NCBI GenBank assembly: GCA_000513555.1
Contig: ALYD01000007.1
Span: 1 to 64,000 of the forward strand
DNA length: 64,000 nucleotides
From: Lachnospiraceae bacterium JC7
GTDB taxonomy: Bacteria > Bacillota > Clostridia > Lachnospirales > Lachnospiraceae
Reading direction: 5' to 3'
The notes under the pieces were generated by a model. The model did not search any database and was not told the DNA's origin. It saw only the letters and a program-made list of their open reading frames with translations. Below, piece after piece: positions 7,626 through 16,178 of this stretch. Numbering within the stretch: position 1 is the stretch's first letter; each line of letters starts with the position of its first letter. The translations under genes were made by a program, and so were the position numbers.

Positions 7626-8372
7626 TCTTTCCATGAAACTGAGAAACTGTCTCAGCCTCGGATCTTCCGGATGATCTATGATCTCCTCGGGAGTTCCGTC
7701 GGCTGCTATCCTTCCTTCGTCCATGAAAAGAACCCGGGAAGCTACTTCTCTCGCAAAGGGGATCTCATGGGTGACAAGAATCATGGTAACACCTTCTTTG
7801 GCAAGAGCTTTGATGGTTTCCAGAACCTCCTTTACCCATTCCGGATCAAGGGCTGAGGTAGGCTCATCAAAAAGCATGACATCCGGATTGACTGACATGG
7901 CACGGGCAATGGCTACCCTCTGCTGCTGCCCTCCGGAAAGCTTACTGGGATAGAAATCCTTACGATCAAGCATGCCGACTTTTTTCAGAAGTCCTTCCGC
8001 TTTTTCATAGGCTTCTTTTCTATTCATATGAAGAACGGTAAGCATGGCTTCCATCACATTTTCTATGGCAGTCTTATTCTTGAAAAGGTTGAACTGCTGA
8101 AAAACCATGGAGCTGTTCTTTCTGAGTTCAAGTACTTCTTTTTTGGTATGATGTTCCGCATCTACGGAAACTTCGCCCATGGAGACGATACCTTTTGTAG
8201 GAACTGTAAGATAGTTGAGACATCTTAACAGGGTGGATTTTCCCGTTCCCGAGGGACCTATGATGGCGACTGCTTCATTCTTTTTTACTGTAAAACTGAT
8301 ATCCTTCAGTATGACGTTCCCTTCATCAAACTCTTTGTAGAGATGTTCTACCTTAACCAGCTCTTCTGACAT
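7623..8372 (-). CDS. Polar amino-acid ABC transporter ATP-binding protein
   Basis: A 249-residue GlnQ/HisP-type ATPase. Walker A is GPSGTGKST, the Q-loop is MVFQQFNLF, the signature is [15 protein letters not shown], and Walker B is [14 protein letters not shown], followed by an H-loop in LVTHEI. It is the last gene of a permease-SBP-ATPase operon on the minus strand. The ligand is probably a polar amino acid. Nearby glycine reductase and site 3 of the shared palindrome suggest it feeds Stickland-type metabolism. Confidence 0.9.
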   Translation of the reverse strand: MSEELVKVEHLYKEFDEGNVILKDISFTVKKNEAVAIIGPSGTGKSTLLRCLNYLTVPTKGIVSMGEVSVDAEHHTKKEVLELRKNSSMVFQQFNLFKNKTAIENVMEAMLTVLHMNRKEAYEKAEGLLKKVGMLDRKDFYPSKLSGGQQQRVAIARAMSVNPDVMLFDEPTSALDPEWVKEVLETIKALAKEGVTMILVTHEIPFAREVASRVLFMDEGRIAADGTPEEIIDHPEDPRLRQFLSFMER

Positions 8373-8399
8373 CTGTTTTTCTCCCCATTTAAGAATTCT

Positions 8400-8429
8400 G
8401 AGGAACCATCATCATATTAATGGTTCCTC
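8400..8429 (-). other. Intercistronic hairpin between SBP and ATPase genes
   Basis: Perfect 10-bp stem GAGGAACCAT/ATGGTTCCTC with a 10-nt loop and no clear U run. It probably stabilises or attenuates the mRNA so that binding protein exceeds ATPase. Confidence 0.5.
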
Positions 8430-8504
8430 TCATACTATCAGGTATTATTTTTCTAAAGTCCAATTCCTCGGACATTTCAAACCTTGTATTCCCACCATGT
8501 ATCA

Positions 8505-9458
8505 TCAGTCTATGGTGAAACCAAGTTCATCATAGGGCTTTATGAGCTTGGTCATGTCCTGATACATATACTTTGTCACAATCTCGGAAACTGTGCCGTC
8601 AGCCATCATATCATCGAGAACGACATTGACCTCATCACGGAGCTTTTTACCTTCTTCTGTCTTTGGGAAGTAGAAAGCGACATCGTTTGCATATAGTCTT
8701 TCATCAAGAAGACGGAGGTCATTATTTGTAGTACTCTCCCACTTGTAAACGGCAGAATCTGTAGATGCAAAAGCATCGATTCTTCCGAGAACCACATCCT
8801 GATAACCTGCTACACTGTTGTCACCTTCATATGCAGTAACTTCAAAGCCGTTTTTTTCGCCAAGTTCTGTGATGGTCTTCTGTGCGGCCTGGCCGTTGAG
8901 AACACCTACCTTTTTGTTCTTAAGATCATCAAGGGTCTTTATTTCACTCTCAGGAAGAACCGCTACACACTGTGCATCTCCGTAGTAAGGATGAGAAACC
9001 GCATATTTTGATACTCTGTCTGCATTTACCGCATAACAGTTTGAAGCTACATCCGCACGCCCTGCGTCTACCTGACCGAAGGTTGCACCGTGACCTGCTG
9101 CCTGCATGATGTCAAGAGTCCAGCCTGTACGCTTTGCGATTTCAGCCCACATTTCTGAATCGATTCCTTCCCAGGTGCCACCGTTCTTCAGGTCTCCGTT
9201 GATAAGTGAATACGGAAGAGAACCTCCGGATGTTACGATTTTTACAGTGCGGCCTTTTGTGATTTTTCCGTCATAGGTACCGTTTTCTGAATTATCGTTT
9301 GCAGCTTCAGTTTCTGCTTCGGACTTGCTTTCCGGAGTTTCAGTCACTGTCTCCTGTGGTGAAGTGGTTGCTGAAGGTGCGGCAGTTGAAGAGCCGCAGG
9401 CTGTCAGGACCAAAGCAGCCATGGATAAGATCGCTGCAAGTTTTAAGGGTTTTCTCAT
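8505..9458 (-). CDS. Amino-acid ABC transporter substrate-binding lipoprotein
   Basis: A 317-residue family-3 solute-binding protein. It has a lipoprotein signal, MRKPLKLAAILSMAALVLTAC, with lipobox LTAC, then a Thr/Ser/Glu-rich linker and two lobes (LPYSLINGD, GRADVASNCYAVNADR, VGVLNGQAAQ). The ORF extends to 9491, but AGGAGGAAAGAATT precedes the ATG at 9458. It serves the permease upstream and ATPase downstream. The ligand cannot be read from sequence. Confidence 0.88.
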   Translation of the reverse strand: MRKPLKLAAILSMAALVLTACGSSTAAPSATTSPQETVTETPESKSEAETEAANDNSENGTYDGKITKGRTVKIVTSGGSLPYSLINGDLKNGGTWEGIDSEMWAEIAKRTGWTLDIMQAAGHGATFGQVDAGRADVASNCYAVNADRVSKYAVSHPYYGDAQCVAVLPESEIKTLDDLKNKKVGVLNGQAAQKTITELGEKNGFEVTAYEGDNSVAGYQDVVLGRIDAFASTDSAVYKWESTTNNDLRLLDERLYANDVAFYFPKTEEGKKLRDEVNVVLDDMMADGTVSEIVTKYMYQDMTKLIKPYDELGFTID

Positions 9459-9483
9459 AATTCTTTCCTCCTGTTGGTAAAAG

Positions 9484-9516
9484 TCAGCCACTTGTTATTC
9501 ATAACAAGAACGGCTG
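9484..9516 (-). other. Intercistronic hairpin between permease and SBP genes
   Basis: Nested inverted repeat: outer TCAGCC/GGCTGA and inner CTTGTTAT/ATAACAAG with a 2-nt tip. It sits just upstream of the SBP ribosome site on the minus strand. It may protect the SBP message or be an operator; the sequence alone does not decide. Confidence 0.45.
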
Positions 9517-9627
9517 ATGTAGAATTTATAATGTCAGCCGGTTTTTCTGAAGACTGACCATATATGCGCTGCAACGCAATATATTTGGAATCAAAAGCTG
9601 AATCATGGAAATATGAAGTAAACAAGA

Positions 9628-10290
9628 TCAAAATGCTTCGGCACAATGTTTCTCAAGTCTGACTCTCACAAGTCCGAATCCGGTTATCAGGATCCAATAG
9701 GCTATCATAACAACTGCGTAGACCTCAAAATAACGATAACTCATGGAACCTTCCATTCTGGCGGCACCCATGATATCCGCAACTCCCAGCATAAATGCAA
9801 GGGAACTTGATTTGATGAGGGTGATGAAATCATTGAAAAGCGGTGGAAGTGCTACTCTTACTGCCTGAGGTAATACTATTCTTGTGATGATCTGGAAGCC
9901 GGACATACCAAGAGAAAGTGCGGCTTCCTTCTGACCGTCATCCACAGACATAAGAGCACCGCGGATACTTTCGGACATAAATGCCCCGACATTTATACTG
10001 AGTACCAGACATACAGCCATAGTCGGAGTCATATCCCTCACAAGAGTACTGTAGATAGCGACACCAAAGTACAGAAAATAGAGCTGTGCCACCAGCGGAG
10101 TTCCTCTTGTGAAGGAAACTATGCCCCTTGTCAAGGGATAAAGCACAGGAATACGATAATAAGCAATAACTGCTATTATCACGCCTATAAGCAATGCAAA
10201 AAATGTGGAAATAACTGCGATTTCAAGAGTGACAGGTATTTTCATGAATACCTTGGGGATTACCTGAACGAAATAAGACGTGTTAAACAT
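9628..10290 (-). CDS. Amino-acid ABC transporter permease (HisM/GlnP type)
   Basis: A 220-residue membrane permease with about five helices and the family EAA-loop region, EAALSLGMSGFQIITRIVLPQAVRVALPPL. The long ORF begins at 10386, but the hydrophilic first 32 codons do not fit the family. AGAGGGCAGC precedes the ATG at 10290, giving normal permease length. It is the first gene of the three-gene importer, downstream of a promoter carrying the AAGCGCGCTT palindrome. Confidence 0.87.
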   Translation of the reverse strand: MFNTSYFVQVIPKVFMKIPVTLEIAVISTFFALLIGVIIAVIAYYRIPVLYPLTRGIVSFTRGTPLVAQLYFLYFGVAIYSTLVRDMTPTMAVCLVLSINVGAFMSESIRGALMSVDDGQKEAALSLGMSGFQIITRIVLPQAVRVALPPLFNDFITLIKSSSLAFMLGVADIMGAARMEGSMSYRYFEVYAVVMIAYWILITGFGLVRVRLEKHCAEAF

Positions 10291-10404
10291 GCTGCCCTCT
10301 GAGATGAAAGATAATTTTTGATGTGGCATAATGCACACTGACGTGTGCGCCTGAGATATAAAGTGAGTGTCAAATACTTTTGACATACTGATTTTATTAA
10401 GGCA

Positions 10405-10433
10405 ATTATAATGCTAAGCGCGCTTATCATCAA
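10405..10433 (-). promoter_or_regulatory. Promoter with TAAGCGCGCTTA palindrome in its spacer (site 3)
   Basis: On the minus strand: TTGATG (10433-10428), a 17-bp spacer, then TATAAT (10410-10405). The 12-bp palindrome (10415-10426) fills the spacer, the classic location for a repressor that blocks RNA polymerase. It drives the amino-acid importer starting at 10290. Confidence 0.7.
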
Positions 10434-10520
10434 ATTGGATAATATGATAAGTAAAGGGCTTTATTGCGGGTTTCTATAAAAAGATAGGTTTCTGAACGCA
10501 ATCAGGGAAAATGCGCTCAG

Positions 10521-10655
10521 AAATCCGGCAGAGCCGGATGATTTTTTGGCAGGGGCCAAAAAACCACAAGTACGGATGTCGAATTTCCGGGGAGAGTGGT
10601 TGAGGCATTTGACAGACTGAGGAAATATGTCTTTACTGAATAAGTTATGAAGAAT
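10521..10655. other. Non-coding stretch with two hairpins and a possible gene-tail remnant
   Basis: Hairpin ATCCGGC-AGA-GCCGGAT followed by T6 (10523-10546) looks like a plus-strand terminator without an obvious gene. TTTTTTGGC/GCCAAAAAA follows at 10542-10564. One plus-strand frame from about 10541 to 10642 reads like a protein C-terminus (ending VVEAFDRLRKYVFTE-stop) but has no start. It may be decayed coding sequence; the source is not recognised. Confidence 0.3.
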
Positions 10656-10706
10656 AACGGGGGTTCATAGGTCATGATGTTTAAGTGTGACCTATGAACC
10701 CCCGTT
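10656..10706. terminator. Long inverted repeat after the symporter gene
   Basis: A perfect 19-bp stem (10656-10674 with 10688-10706; core AACGGGGGTTCATAGG) with a 13-nt loop, 24 nt past the symporter stop. T-rich sequence follows on both strands, so it probably ends the grd operon transcript. Confidence 0.6.
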
Positions 10707-10729
10707 TTCAAGGTTTTGCTTTTTGCTTA

Positions 10730-12118
10730 TCACTTAGGATCATTTCTATGGTCCTGTTTTGCCGATTTAATGACTATGGCAGACAGTGCCACAAGAGCTA
10801 TAGCATTGGGCAGAACCATGAGCTGATTGAAAAGGTCTGTAAGCTCCCAGACAAGATCATTGGATGCAAGAGTTCCGAGAAAGATAAATACAAGTGCGAT
10901 GATGTTATAGAACATAACTGATTTTTCGCCAAAGAGATAAATGACATTTATCTTTCCGAACATATTCCAGCCAAGGATAGTGGAAAATGCAAAGAAGAAA
11001 AGACATACAGCAACGAACATGTTTCCGCCGGTCTCACCAAAGGCTGTTCCGAAGGCTGTCTGGGCGAGATTTGCCTTACCGATTGTCTCTGTAACAGCGC
11101 CTGTATAACCATCGGCAAGAATGCCTCCCTTGGTATAAAGGGTTGTGATGATGACAAGTGCATTTAATGTAAGCACTACAAAGGTATCGATGAAGACACC
11201 AACCATGGCAACTGTTCCCTGTTGATGCGGAACACTTACTTTTGCCTGGGCATGTGCATGAGGTGTGGAACCCATGCCGGCTTCGTTTGAGAAGAGTCCT
11301 CTTTTGGCACCCTGGGAAATGGCTGTTTTAAGTGCTGCACCGAAGGAGCCTCCGATGATAGCCTGAGGAGTAAAGGCATAACTGAAAATAAGACCTATTG
11401 CCTCGGGAACCTGAGAAGCACGCATTACGAGAACTATGAGACCTGCCAACAGAAAAACCGCAGCCATGATGGGTACTATCTTTTCTGTTACAGCTGCAAG
11501 TCTGTCCATACCACCTATAAAGATAATGGCACAGATTGCCACCAGAATAAGCCCAACCAGCCATGACGGGATGCCGAAGGCTGTGGCACAGGTGGAACCG
11601 ATGGAATTGGACTGAACCATACATCCGCAGAAGCCAAGTGCCAGTATGATGGCTATGGCAAAAAATCCTGCAAGGAATTTTCCGAAAGCACCTTTAAAGG
11701 CTGTGGTTATATAGTAAACAGGACCGCCCTGTATCTGGCCGTCAGGACGGATCTCTCTTGTCTCCTGAGCAAGGACCGCTTCCGCATATATGGTTGCCAT
11801 ACCGAAAAATGCGATGATCCACATCCAGAATATGGCACCGGGACCACCGGTCAGTATGGCACCGGAAGCACCTACGATATTACCGGTTCCTACCTGAGCG
11901 GCTATGGCTGTTGCCAGAGCCTGAAAGGAACTCATACCTCCGTTCTGGGAACCGCCGTTTAGATTCAGGCTTCCTAAAAATCTGGACATACCTTCTTTAA
12001 AATAGCGTATCTGGACAAAGCCTGTTGCAAAGGTGAACCATAGCCCAAGGCCGAGGAGCAGGATGATCAGAACATAGTCTGACAGATAACTGTTGATGGT
12101 TTGAACGACTTGTAGCAT
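10730..12118 (-). CDS. Sodium:alanine/glycine symporter (AGCS family)
   Basis: A 462-residue protein with about 11 membrane helices. It has the AGCS signatures SSFQALATAIAAQVGTGNIVGAS near the N-terminus and SQGAKRGLFSNEAGMGSTPHAHA in the middle. It imports alanine or glycine with Na+. It lies directly downstream of grdB in the same direction. The operon is headed by a glycine riboswitch, so glycine is the likely substrate, supplying glycine reductase. A hairpin at 12142-12177 separates it from grdB. Confidence 0.9.
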   Translation of the reverse strand: MLQVVQTINSYLSDYVLIILLLGLGLWFTFATGFVQIRYFKEGMSRFLGSLNLNGGSQNGGMSSFQALATAIAAQVGTGNIVGASGAILTGGPGAIFWMWIIAFFGMATIYAEAVLAQETREIRPDGQIQGGPVYYITTAFKGAFGKFLAGFFAIAIILALGFCGCMVQSNSIGSTCATAFGIPSWLVGLILVAICAIIFIGGMDRLAAVTEKIVPIMAAVFLLAGLIVLVMRASQVPEAIGLIFSYAFTPQAIIGGSFGAALKTAISQGAKRGLFSNEAGMGSTPHAHAQAKVSVPHQQGTVAMVGVFIDTFVVLTLNALVIITTLYTKGGILADGYTGAVTETIGKANLAQTAFGTAFGETGGNMFVAVCLFFFAFSTILGWNMFGKINVIYLFGEKSVMFYNIIALVFIFLGTLASNDLVWELTDLFNQLMVLPNAIALVALSAIVIKSAKQDHRNDPK

Positions 12119-12141
12119 AGCTTACTTCCCCCTTTCCGGAA

Positions 12142-12177
12142 TGTCATTCCCGGTACGTCGTTATACCGGGGATGACA
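12142..12177 (-). other. Intercistronic hairpin between grdB and symporter
   Basis: 14-bp stem TGTCATTCCCGGTA/TACCGGGGATGACA with an 8-nt loop. No U run follows, suggesting mRNA processing or stability control rather than termination. Confidence 0.55.
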
Positions 12178-12198
12178 CTATATATCAGTAATGAATAA

Positions 12199-13512
12199 TT
12201 AATCCTTAAAAACAGTCTGGCCTGTTACCTCAGTTGTGAGAGCCTTCAGAGCCTTCTCAACTATCTTTCTGCGAAGAGCCTTCTCTTCTTCTTTCGGAAG
12301 AGACGGATTTCCCAAAGGATGAGGTATGGCAATGGCAGGTACTATCCTGTTTGCACCTACTGTCATGGAAATAGGGGTAACTGTACATACATGAACTACC
12401 GGAAGACCTGAGCGTTCAATTTCTTTTACCATCGTTGCACCGCAACGTGTACAGGTTCCTCATGTACTGGTGAGGATGACGGCGTTCACTCCTGCTGACA
12501 GAAGTCTCTTTCCGATCTCCGCACCGTATTTTTTTGCAGATGCTACTGCAGTACCGTTTCCTACAGTGGTATAGAACAGTTCATGAAGCTTGCCGATTAC
12601 ACCTTCCTTTTCAAGATCACGCATGATATCAACAGGAAGTACACGATCCGGATCCTCGTTTGCATAGCTTGGATCATAGCCTCCATGGGCTGTTTCAAAT
12701 GTTTCTTCAGTAAGGTCTGTGACACCCTCGATACTGTATTCGCCGAATTTAGTTGCATTGGAACTTTCGATATGATCGGGATTTCCTTTAGGACAGATAC
12801 CGCCTGAAGTCACAAGAGCAATCTTTGCATGGGCAAGATCCTTTACAGCCGGCATAGGCTCGACTCTGTCAAAGGACGGCATGGGATACTCTGTTTCATA
12901 GGGCTTTCCCGCAATCTTTTTTAGAAGCATTTCCACTGCTCTTTCGGAACCGCGTTTCTTTTCAAAGAAATTAACACGTATGCCCTGATTGATGTAGCCT
13001 TCTTCACAGGATGCGCCAACATGCTCATGACGTGCCAGCTTAAGTGCCAGAGGAGCCATGACTTTGACAGCGTGTCTCATGTCTGCAGCACTGTTTTTGG
13101 TTACAACTACATAAGCCTTATCCTTTGCTGTATCTACACCGGGATTTTCCGGATACATACCTGTGACAACAGGTAACTCCAGTTCATCGTGCACAGCAGC
13201 CGCGCAAGTGCCGCAGGCAAAGCCGTAACGTCCGGCATTGAAGGCAGGTCCGAATATGACAACGTCAGGCTTAAGACCTTTTACCATCTCCACTACCTTT
13301 TTTGTGGTTTCCTCAATATTCTCATTAAAATAACTGTCGCCGCAGATGATGGTGCCTACGATTTCGGCATCCTCACCGAAGGCCTGGGTAAATGCAAGAC
13401 CGGGACCTACCGGTGTGCCTTCGCGAAGCTCTATAGGATAATCGGCTTTTTCCTCACCGCCTATCTGCGCGAAGAATTGATTAATATAATGAACAACTCT
13501 TAGCTTACTCAT
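12199..13512 (-). CDS. grdB: Glycine reductase complex selenoprotein B (GrdB), Sec at UGA 12462-12460
   Basis: The reading frame is interrupted by one TGA (12462-12460, codon 351) and continues unbroken to 12199, giving 437 residues, the normal GrdB length. Around the TGA the protein reads TST-U-GTCTRCGATMVKEIE. U351, Cys354 and Cys357 form the UxxCxxC redox motif of GrdB/GrdF/GrdH. GrdB pairs with the pyruvoyl protein GrdE to bind glycine (or sarcosine/betaine) as a Schiff base. It then transfers the carboxymethyl group to selenoprotein A with release of ammonia. grdE lies 15 nt upstream, and the glycine riboswitch favours the glycine-specific type. A standard annotation would split this gene in two. 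Confidence 0.95.
12425..12462 (-). promoter_or_regulatory. Putative SECIS element in grdB
   Basis: Immediately 3' of the UGA in the mRNA sense is the stem CGTTGC-GGT-GCAACG, 6 bp, starting about 13 nt after UGA with a GGT loop. Position and GGT apical loop fit bacterial SECIS elements read by SelB. It lies inside the coding sequence. Confidence 0.65.
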
Positions 13513-13527
13513 TTTAAATCTCCTTTG

Positions 13528-14808
13528 TCATCGTGCACTCAGTGTATGGAATCCCACCTCACTGGTTGCACCGGTGATGACCTGTATCTCTACTTCAATG
13601 GATCCGTCAGACTGAAGTGCTTTATCACTGGAGCCTGCTATCTTACTGATATAGTCCATAGTTCCGATAACTTTATCCAGCTTCGGCAGTCTCACAAGCT
13701 GGTTTGCATTACCGGCTGTAACCAGCGCATCCGCTGCCTTGTCCGCATCTGCAAGGGACTGGGACTTTCCGTCTCTTCCGGCATATTCATCAGTTACGAT
13801 AACAGTCTTTATTCCCTCTGCCTCTATCTTCTTACAGTTCATGATAAGGTCGGTATCGGGGTTTCCGAATCCCTCTTCAGAAATGATGACTGCATCAAGG
13901 CCCAGCATCTTACACAGCTTTGCTGTCTGATTTGAGGAACGTTCCTTGTCGGCAAGAAAGACATTTTCATTTGTTATAACGTGGGCAACGAAATTGATGG
14001 TCTTGCCATGCTGTTTGAAAAGATCCTCGACTATAGGATTGTTTTCATGGATATAGGTCGGATTCTTGTCACAGGCCGATACACAGTTTCCCGAAAGAAT
14101 GGCACCGTCCATACTCTCTGTGGGATACAGGACAGTAGGCAGGATCTTTTTTGCATCAACGCCATAAACATAGGTATCATGAAGAAGTCCCTGACTCTGA
14201 AGCATTTGCACATAAGCAACTCTGGGAAGTTCCGGAAATGCCTTCATGCCTGTCAGAAGATCCGGAGTCTCAAAGGTCTCTGTCTCTTCAGGTGCAATGT
14301 CTTTCCCAAGACCTGCCACGAAGCTTGCAATCTTAAGACCTGCCATGCGAAGTGCCGATTCATACTGATGCTTTTCACAGTTATCCACCGGTTCACAGAT
14401 AACGCAGAGATTCAGGAGCTTTGAAAACGGTGTGTAATCCGCTCCGGGACCGCTCATATCGATGACACCCTCCTGGAAATTGACTATGGGGCCTGTTGTA
14501 ACCACCGCCATTCCCTTAAGTGCCAGGGTCTTTCCGGAACCAACAGTATCTACACCTGCTATAAATCCCGGGAAGATACCTCCGGGACCTTCGGTCTTTA
14601 CTCTTGGTTCCACCACATCCTTTACAGGTGTTATCCTCACGGACTCTCCGGGGCGGGCAATGTCAAAATCTGCAGATTTGATCTTCTCTTCAGTAAGAGC
14701 GACCCTGCGGAGATCTTCCTTAGATACGTACAGAATTCCCTCCGAAATTTTTGATTCCTCGGAAAAACGTATGTCTCTGATGGTGAGTTTTCCAAGTTCG
14801 AGTTTCAC
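13528..14808 (-). CDS. grdE: Glycine reductase component B pyruvoyl proprotein (GrdE)
   Basis: A 426-residue proprotein. Family knowledge: GrdE is cleaved between Asn and Cys, and the new N-terminal Cys becomes a pyruvoyl group that binds the amino group of glycine. Counting from the ATG, the motif SGNCVSACDKNPTY places Asn241-Cys242 exactly at the known processing position. The large N-terminal piece contains GPGGIFPGFIAGVDTVGSGKTLALKG. It lies between grdX and grdB, same strand, with AAAAGGAGGTAATAGACG before the ATG. Confidence 0.93.
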   Translation of the reverse strand: MKLELGKLTIRDIRFSEESKISEGILYVSKEDLRRVALTEEKIKSADFDIARPGESVRITPVKDVVEPRVKTEGPGGIFPGFIAGVDTVGSGKTLALKGMAVVTTGPIVNFQEGVIDMSGPGADYTPFSKLLNLCVICEPVDNCEKHQYESALRMAGLKIASFVAGLGKDIAPEETETFETPDLLTGMKAFPELPRVAYVQMLQSQGLLHDTYVYGVDAKKILPTVLYPTESMDGAILSGNCVSACDKNPTYIHENNPIVEDLFKQHGKTINFVAHVITNENVFLADKERSSNQTAKLCKMLGLDAVIISEEGFGNPDTDLIMNCKKIEAEGIKTVIVTDEYAGRDGKSQSLADADKAADALVTAGNANQLVRLPKLDKVIGTMDYISKIAGSSDKALQSDGSIEVEIQVITGATSEVGFHTLSAR

Positions 14809-14909
14809 GTCTATTACCTCCTTTTAGATGCGACAGTCTCATTTTTTACAGAATTGTCGGCATCAGATATTTTAAGAAAATCAGATAACTGATCTTCATG
14901 TGTTCATAT

Positions 14910-15305
14910 TTAGTACAGACCGGAAGTGTCTATTGCACTTTCCATAAGTGTTCTGTCTATAATCTGAAAATCTTTTATCACCCTGGGCTGTAATTCTCTT
15001 TCATCAAAATGAAATTTCCGGCAGCTCATTATGGCGTTTTCTATGAGATCAAGGGAGTTAAGATCGAGACCGGGATCCGACTTTTCCACGAGAATTGATT
15101 TATAAGGTGTTTCCATGGGTTTTACACTTCCGTCCAGTGGATGAGTTAGTATGCGGGCACCTTTATGTACCTCATCACGAACCAGCTCCAGAAGTTTTAA
15201 AAAATTCACATCCCTGTATTCGATGCCGCATCTTAAGTAAGGATACTTTTGGGTGAGAGACTCTTTGAGGGATGGATTATTGGTAAGAATTGTCAATTCT
15301 TTCAT
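14910..15305 (-). CDS. grdX: GrdX family protein
   Basis: A 131-residue protein matching the GrdX family found at the head of glycine-reductase operons; its biochemical role is unknown. It has an N-terminal ELTILTNNPSLKE strand and central ILTHPLDGSVKPMETPYKSIL. The frame is open to 15338, but those codons overlap the riboswitch terminator stem. ATG 15305 has a GGAG at 12 nt, so it is chosen. It is the first gene after the glycine riboswitch. Confidence 0.88.
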   Translation of the reverse strand: MKELTILTNNPSLKESLTQKYPYLRCGIEYRDVNFLKLLELVRDEVHKGARILTHPLDGSVKPMETPYKSILVEKSDPGLDLNSLDLIENAIMSCRKFHFDERELQPRVIKDFQIIDRTLMESAIDTSGLY

Positions 15306-15318
15306 TATGCATATCTCC

Positions 15319-15369
15319 AAAAAAATAACAGGAACCAAAGGAGCGTTGCAGCTCCGATGGTTCCTGTTT
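15319..15369 (-). terminator. Riboswitch-controlled terminator ahead of grdX
   Basis: Long stem-loop (5' arm from 15369, 3' arm to 15327; AACAGGAACCA...TGGTTCCTGTT with an inner GGAGC/GCTCC) followed on the minus strand by a run of seven T. It lies between the glycine aptamer and the grdX start. Confidence 0.8.
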
Positions 15370-15379
15370 CGTTACAGAT

Positions 15380-15475
15380 TCAGTTAACCGCTATCGATCC
15401 TTTTGCCTGAAAGATTCATCCTTAAGTAACCGGACTTGCCTCTTCGGCGGCGTTTCCCACGCACTCTCTCGATTG
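15380..15475 (-). promoter_or_regulatory. Glycine riboswitch (single aptamer)
   Basis: On the minus strand the conserved glycine-aptamer blocks appear in order: CGAGAGAGTGCGTGGG, GCCGCCGAAGAGGCAA, then GAATCTTTCAGGCAAAAGGA. Closing P1 pairs ATCGA with TCGAT. Only one aptamer is seen; no second tandem copy follows. With the terminator downstream it probably turns grdX-grdE-grdB-symporter on when glycine is plentiful, the usual sign for glycine catabolism genes. Confidence 0.9.
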
Positions 15476-15648
15476 GTAGTATTCATTTCTTTTCTTGATA
15501 ATAAATTAACATAAAAATTAGGCACAATCAACTAACAATGCCCACTTATAGATAATCGCAATAAGCGAAATGCACAATCAAACAAGAAAAGAGTTAAATG
15601 TCTATTTTCTATATGCACAAAACGCGCCGGAGATTTTAGAAAAAATCA

Positions 15649-15662
15649 CCAAGCGCGCTTAT
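15649..15662. promoter_or_regulatory. AAGCGCGCTT palindrome (site 4) upstream of the grd operon
   Basis: The 10-bp palindrome (15651-15660) lies ~175 bp upstream of the glycine riboswitch and ~50 bp beyond the stop of the HAD gene. No clear -35/-10 pair with 17-bp spacing surrounds it. A weak promoter TTGATT...TAATTT nearer the riboswitch (about 15520-15490) is possible. The site could act from upstream on grd. Confidence 0.55.
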
Positions 15663-15710
15663 AGCATTGATCCCTTTCGTTAAGACAGGCATATTGATTT
15701 TGTTTTTCAT

Positions 15711-16178
15711 TCAGCTTCTCAGGGTTGCCCTTATACGGTCAGTATGTATTAACAGCATGAGAGCATCAAGGATATTTACATTAACGATATCCGCGTGAGT
15801 CAATACTCCACTGAAGGCTCCTTCTTTTCCTATGACAGCTACAGAAAGAGCGGCTTCATCCATCATCAACACATCATTGTAGCCATTACCGATGCACATT
15901 ACCTTATCGCCAAGCTTTTTGACTATCTCAAGTTTGCAAAGTGCTGCTTCTGCTTTTGGGAAAGTCTCGATACTGACACCAAGATGTTTACATTGTTGGC
16001 GGACAGTGCCGTAAGTATCCGCAGTTAGAATGTGAATAATTAATTTAGACTTTAGCTCATTAAGGATATCTTCAATACCATCAATCAGTTCGCCGTCTTC
16101 TGCAACCGTTCCGTTGTAGTCAAGAACCAGATGCTCTATGGTAATACAACCCCTTCCGGGAATATCTATATTTATCAT
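15711..16178 (-). CDS. HAD-superfamily hydrolase, soluble P-type-ATPase-like
   Basis: A 155-residue HAD-fold protein resembling the 'soluble P-type ATPase' group. Motif I is LDYNGTVAEDG and motif IV is CIGNGYNDVLMM. Motif I has Asn where most phosphatases have the acid/base Asp (DxDGT), so it may be a P-type-ATPase-like domain rather than an ordinary phosphatase. It overlaps the ATPase gene upstream by 4 nt (ATGA), so it is the last gene of the Pst-like transporter operon. Function unknown. Confidence 0.75.
   Translation of the reverse strand: MINIDIPGRGCITIEHLVLDYNGTVAEDGELIDGIEDILNELKSKLIIHILTADTYGTVRQQCKHLGVSIETFPKAEAALCKLEIVKKLGDKVMCIGNGYNDVLMMDEAALSVAVIGKEGAFSGVLTHADIVNVNILDALMLLIHTDRIRATLRS

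Noticed and set aside
10517-10711. A 64-residue minus-strand ORF
   Set aside because: It spans two hairpins and has no ribosome site or recognisable protein features.
12199-13512. grdB as two separate genes or a nonsense-mutated pseudogene
   Set aside because: The TGA falls exactly at the conserved selenocysteine of the UxxCxxC motif, the frame continues without loss, a SECIS-like stem follows and tRNA-Sec is in the window.
15360-15475. A tandem two-aptamer glycine riboswitch
   Set aside because: Only one set of conserved blocks is present; the sequence after it is the expression-platform terminator.
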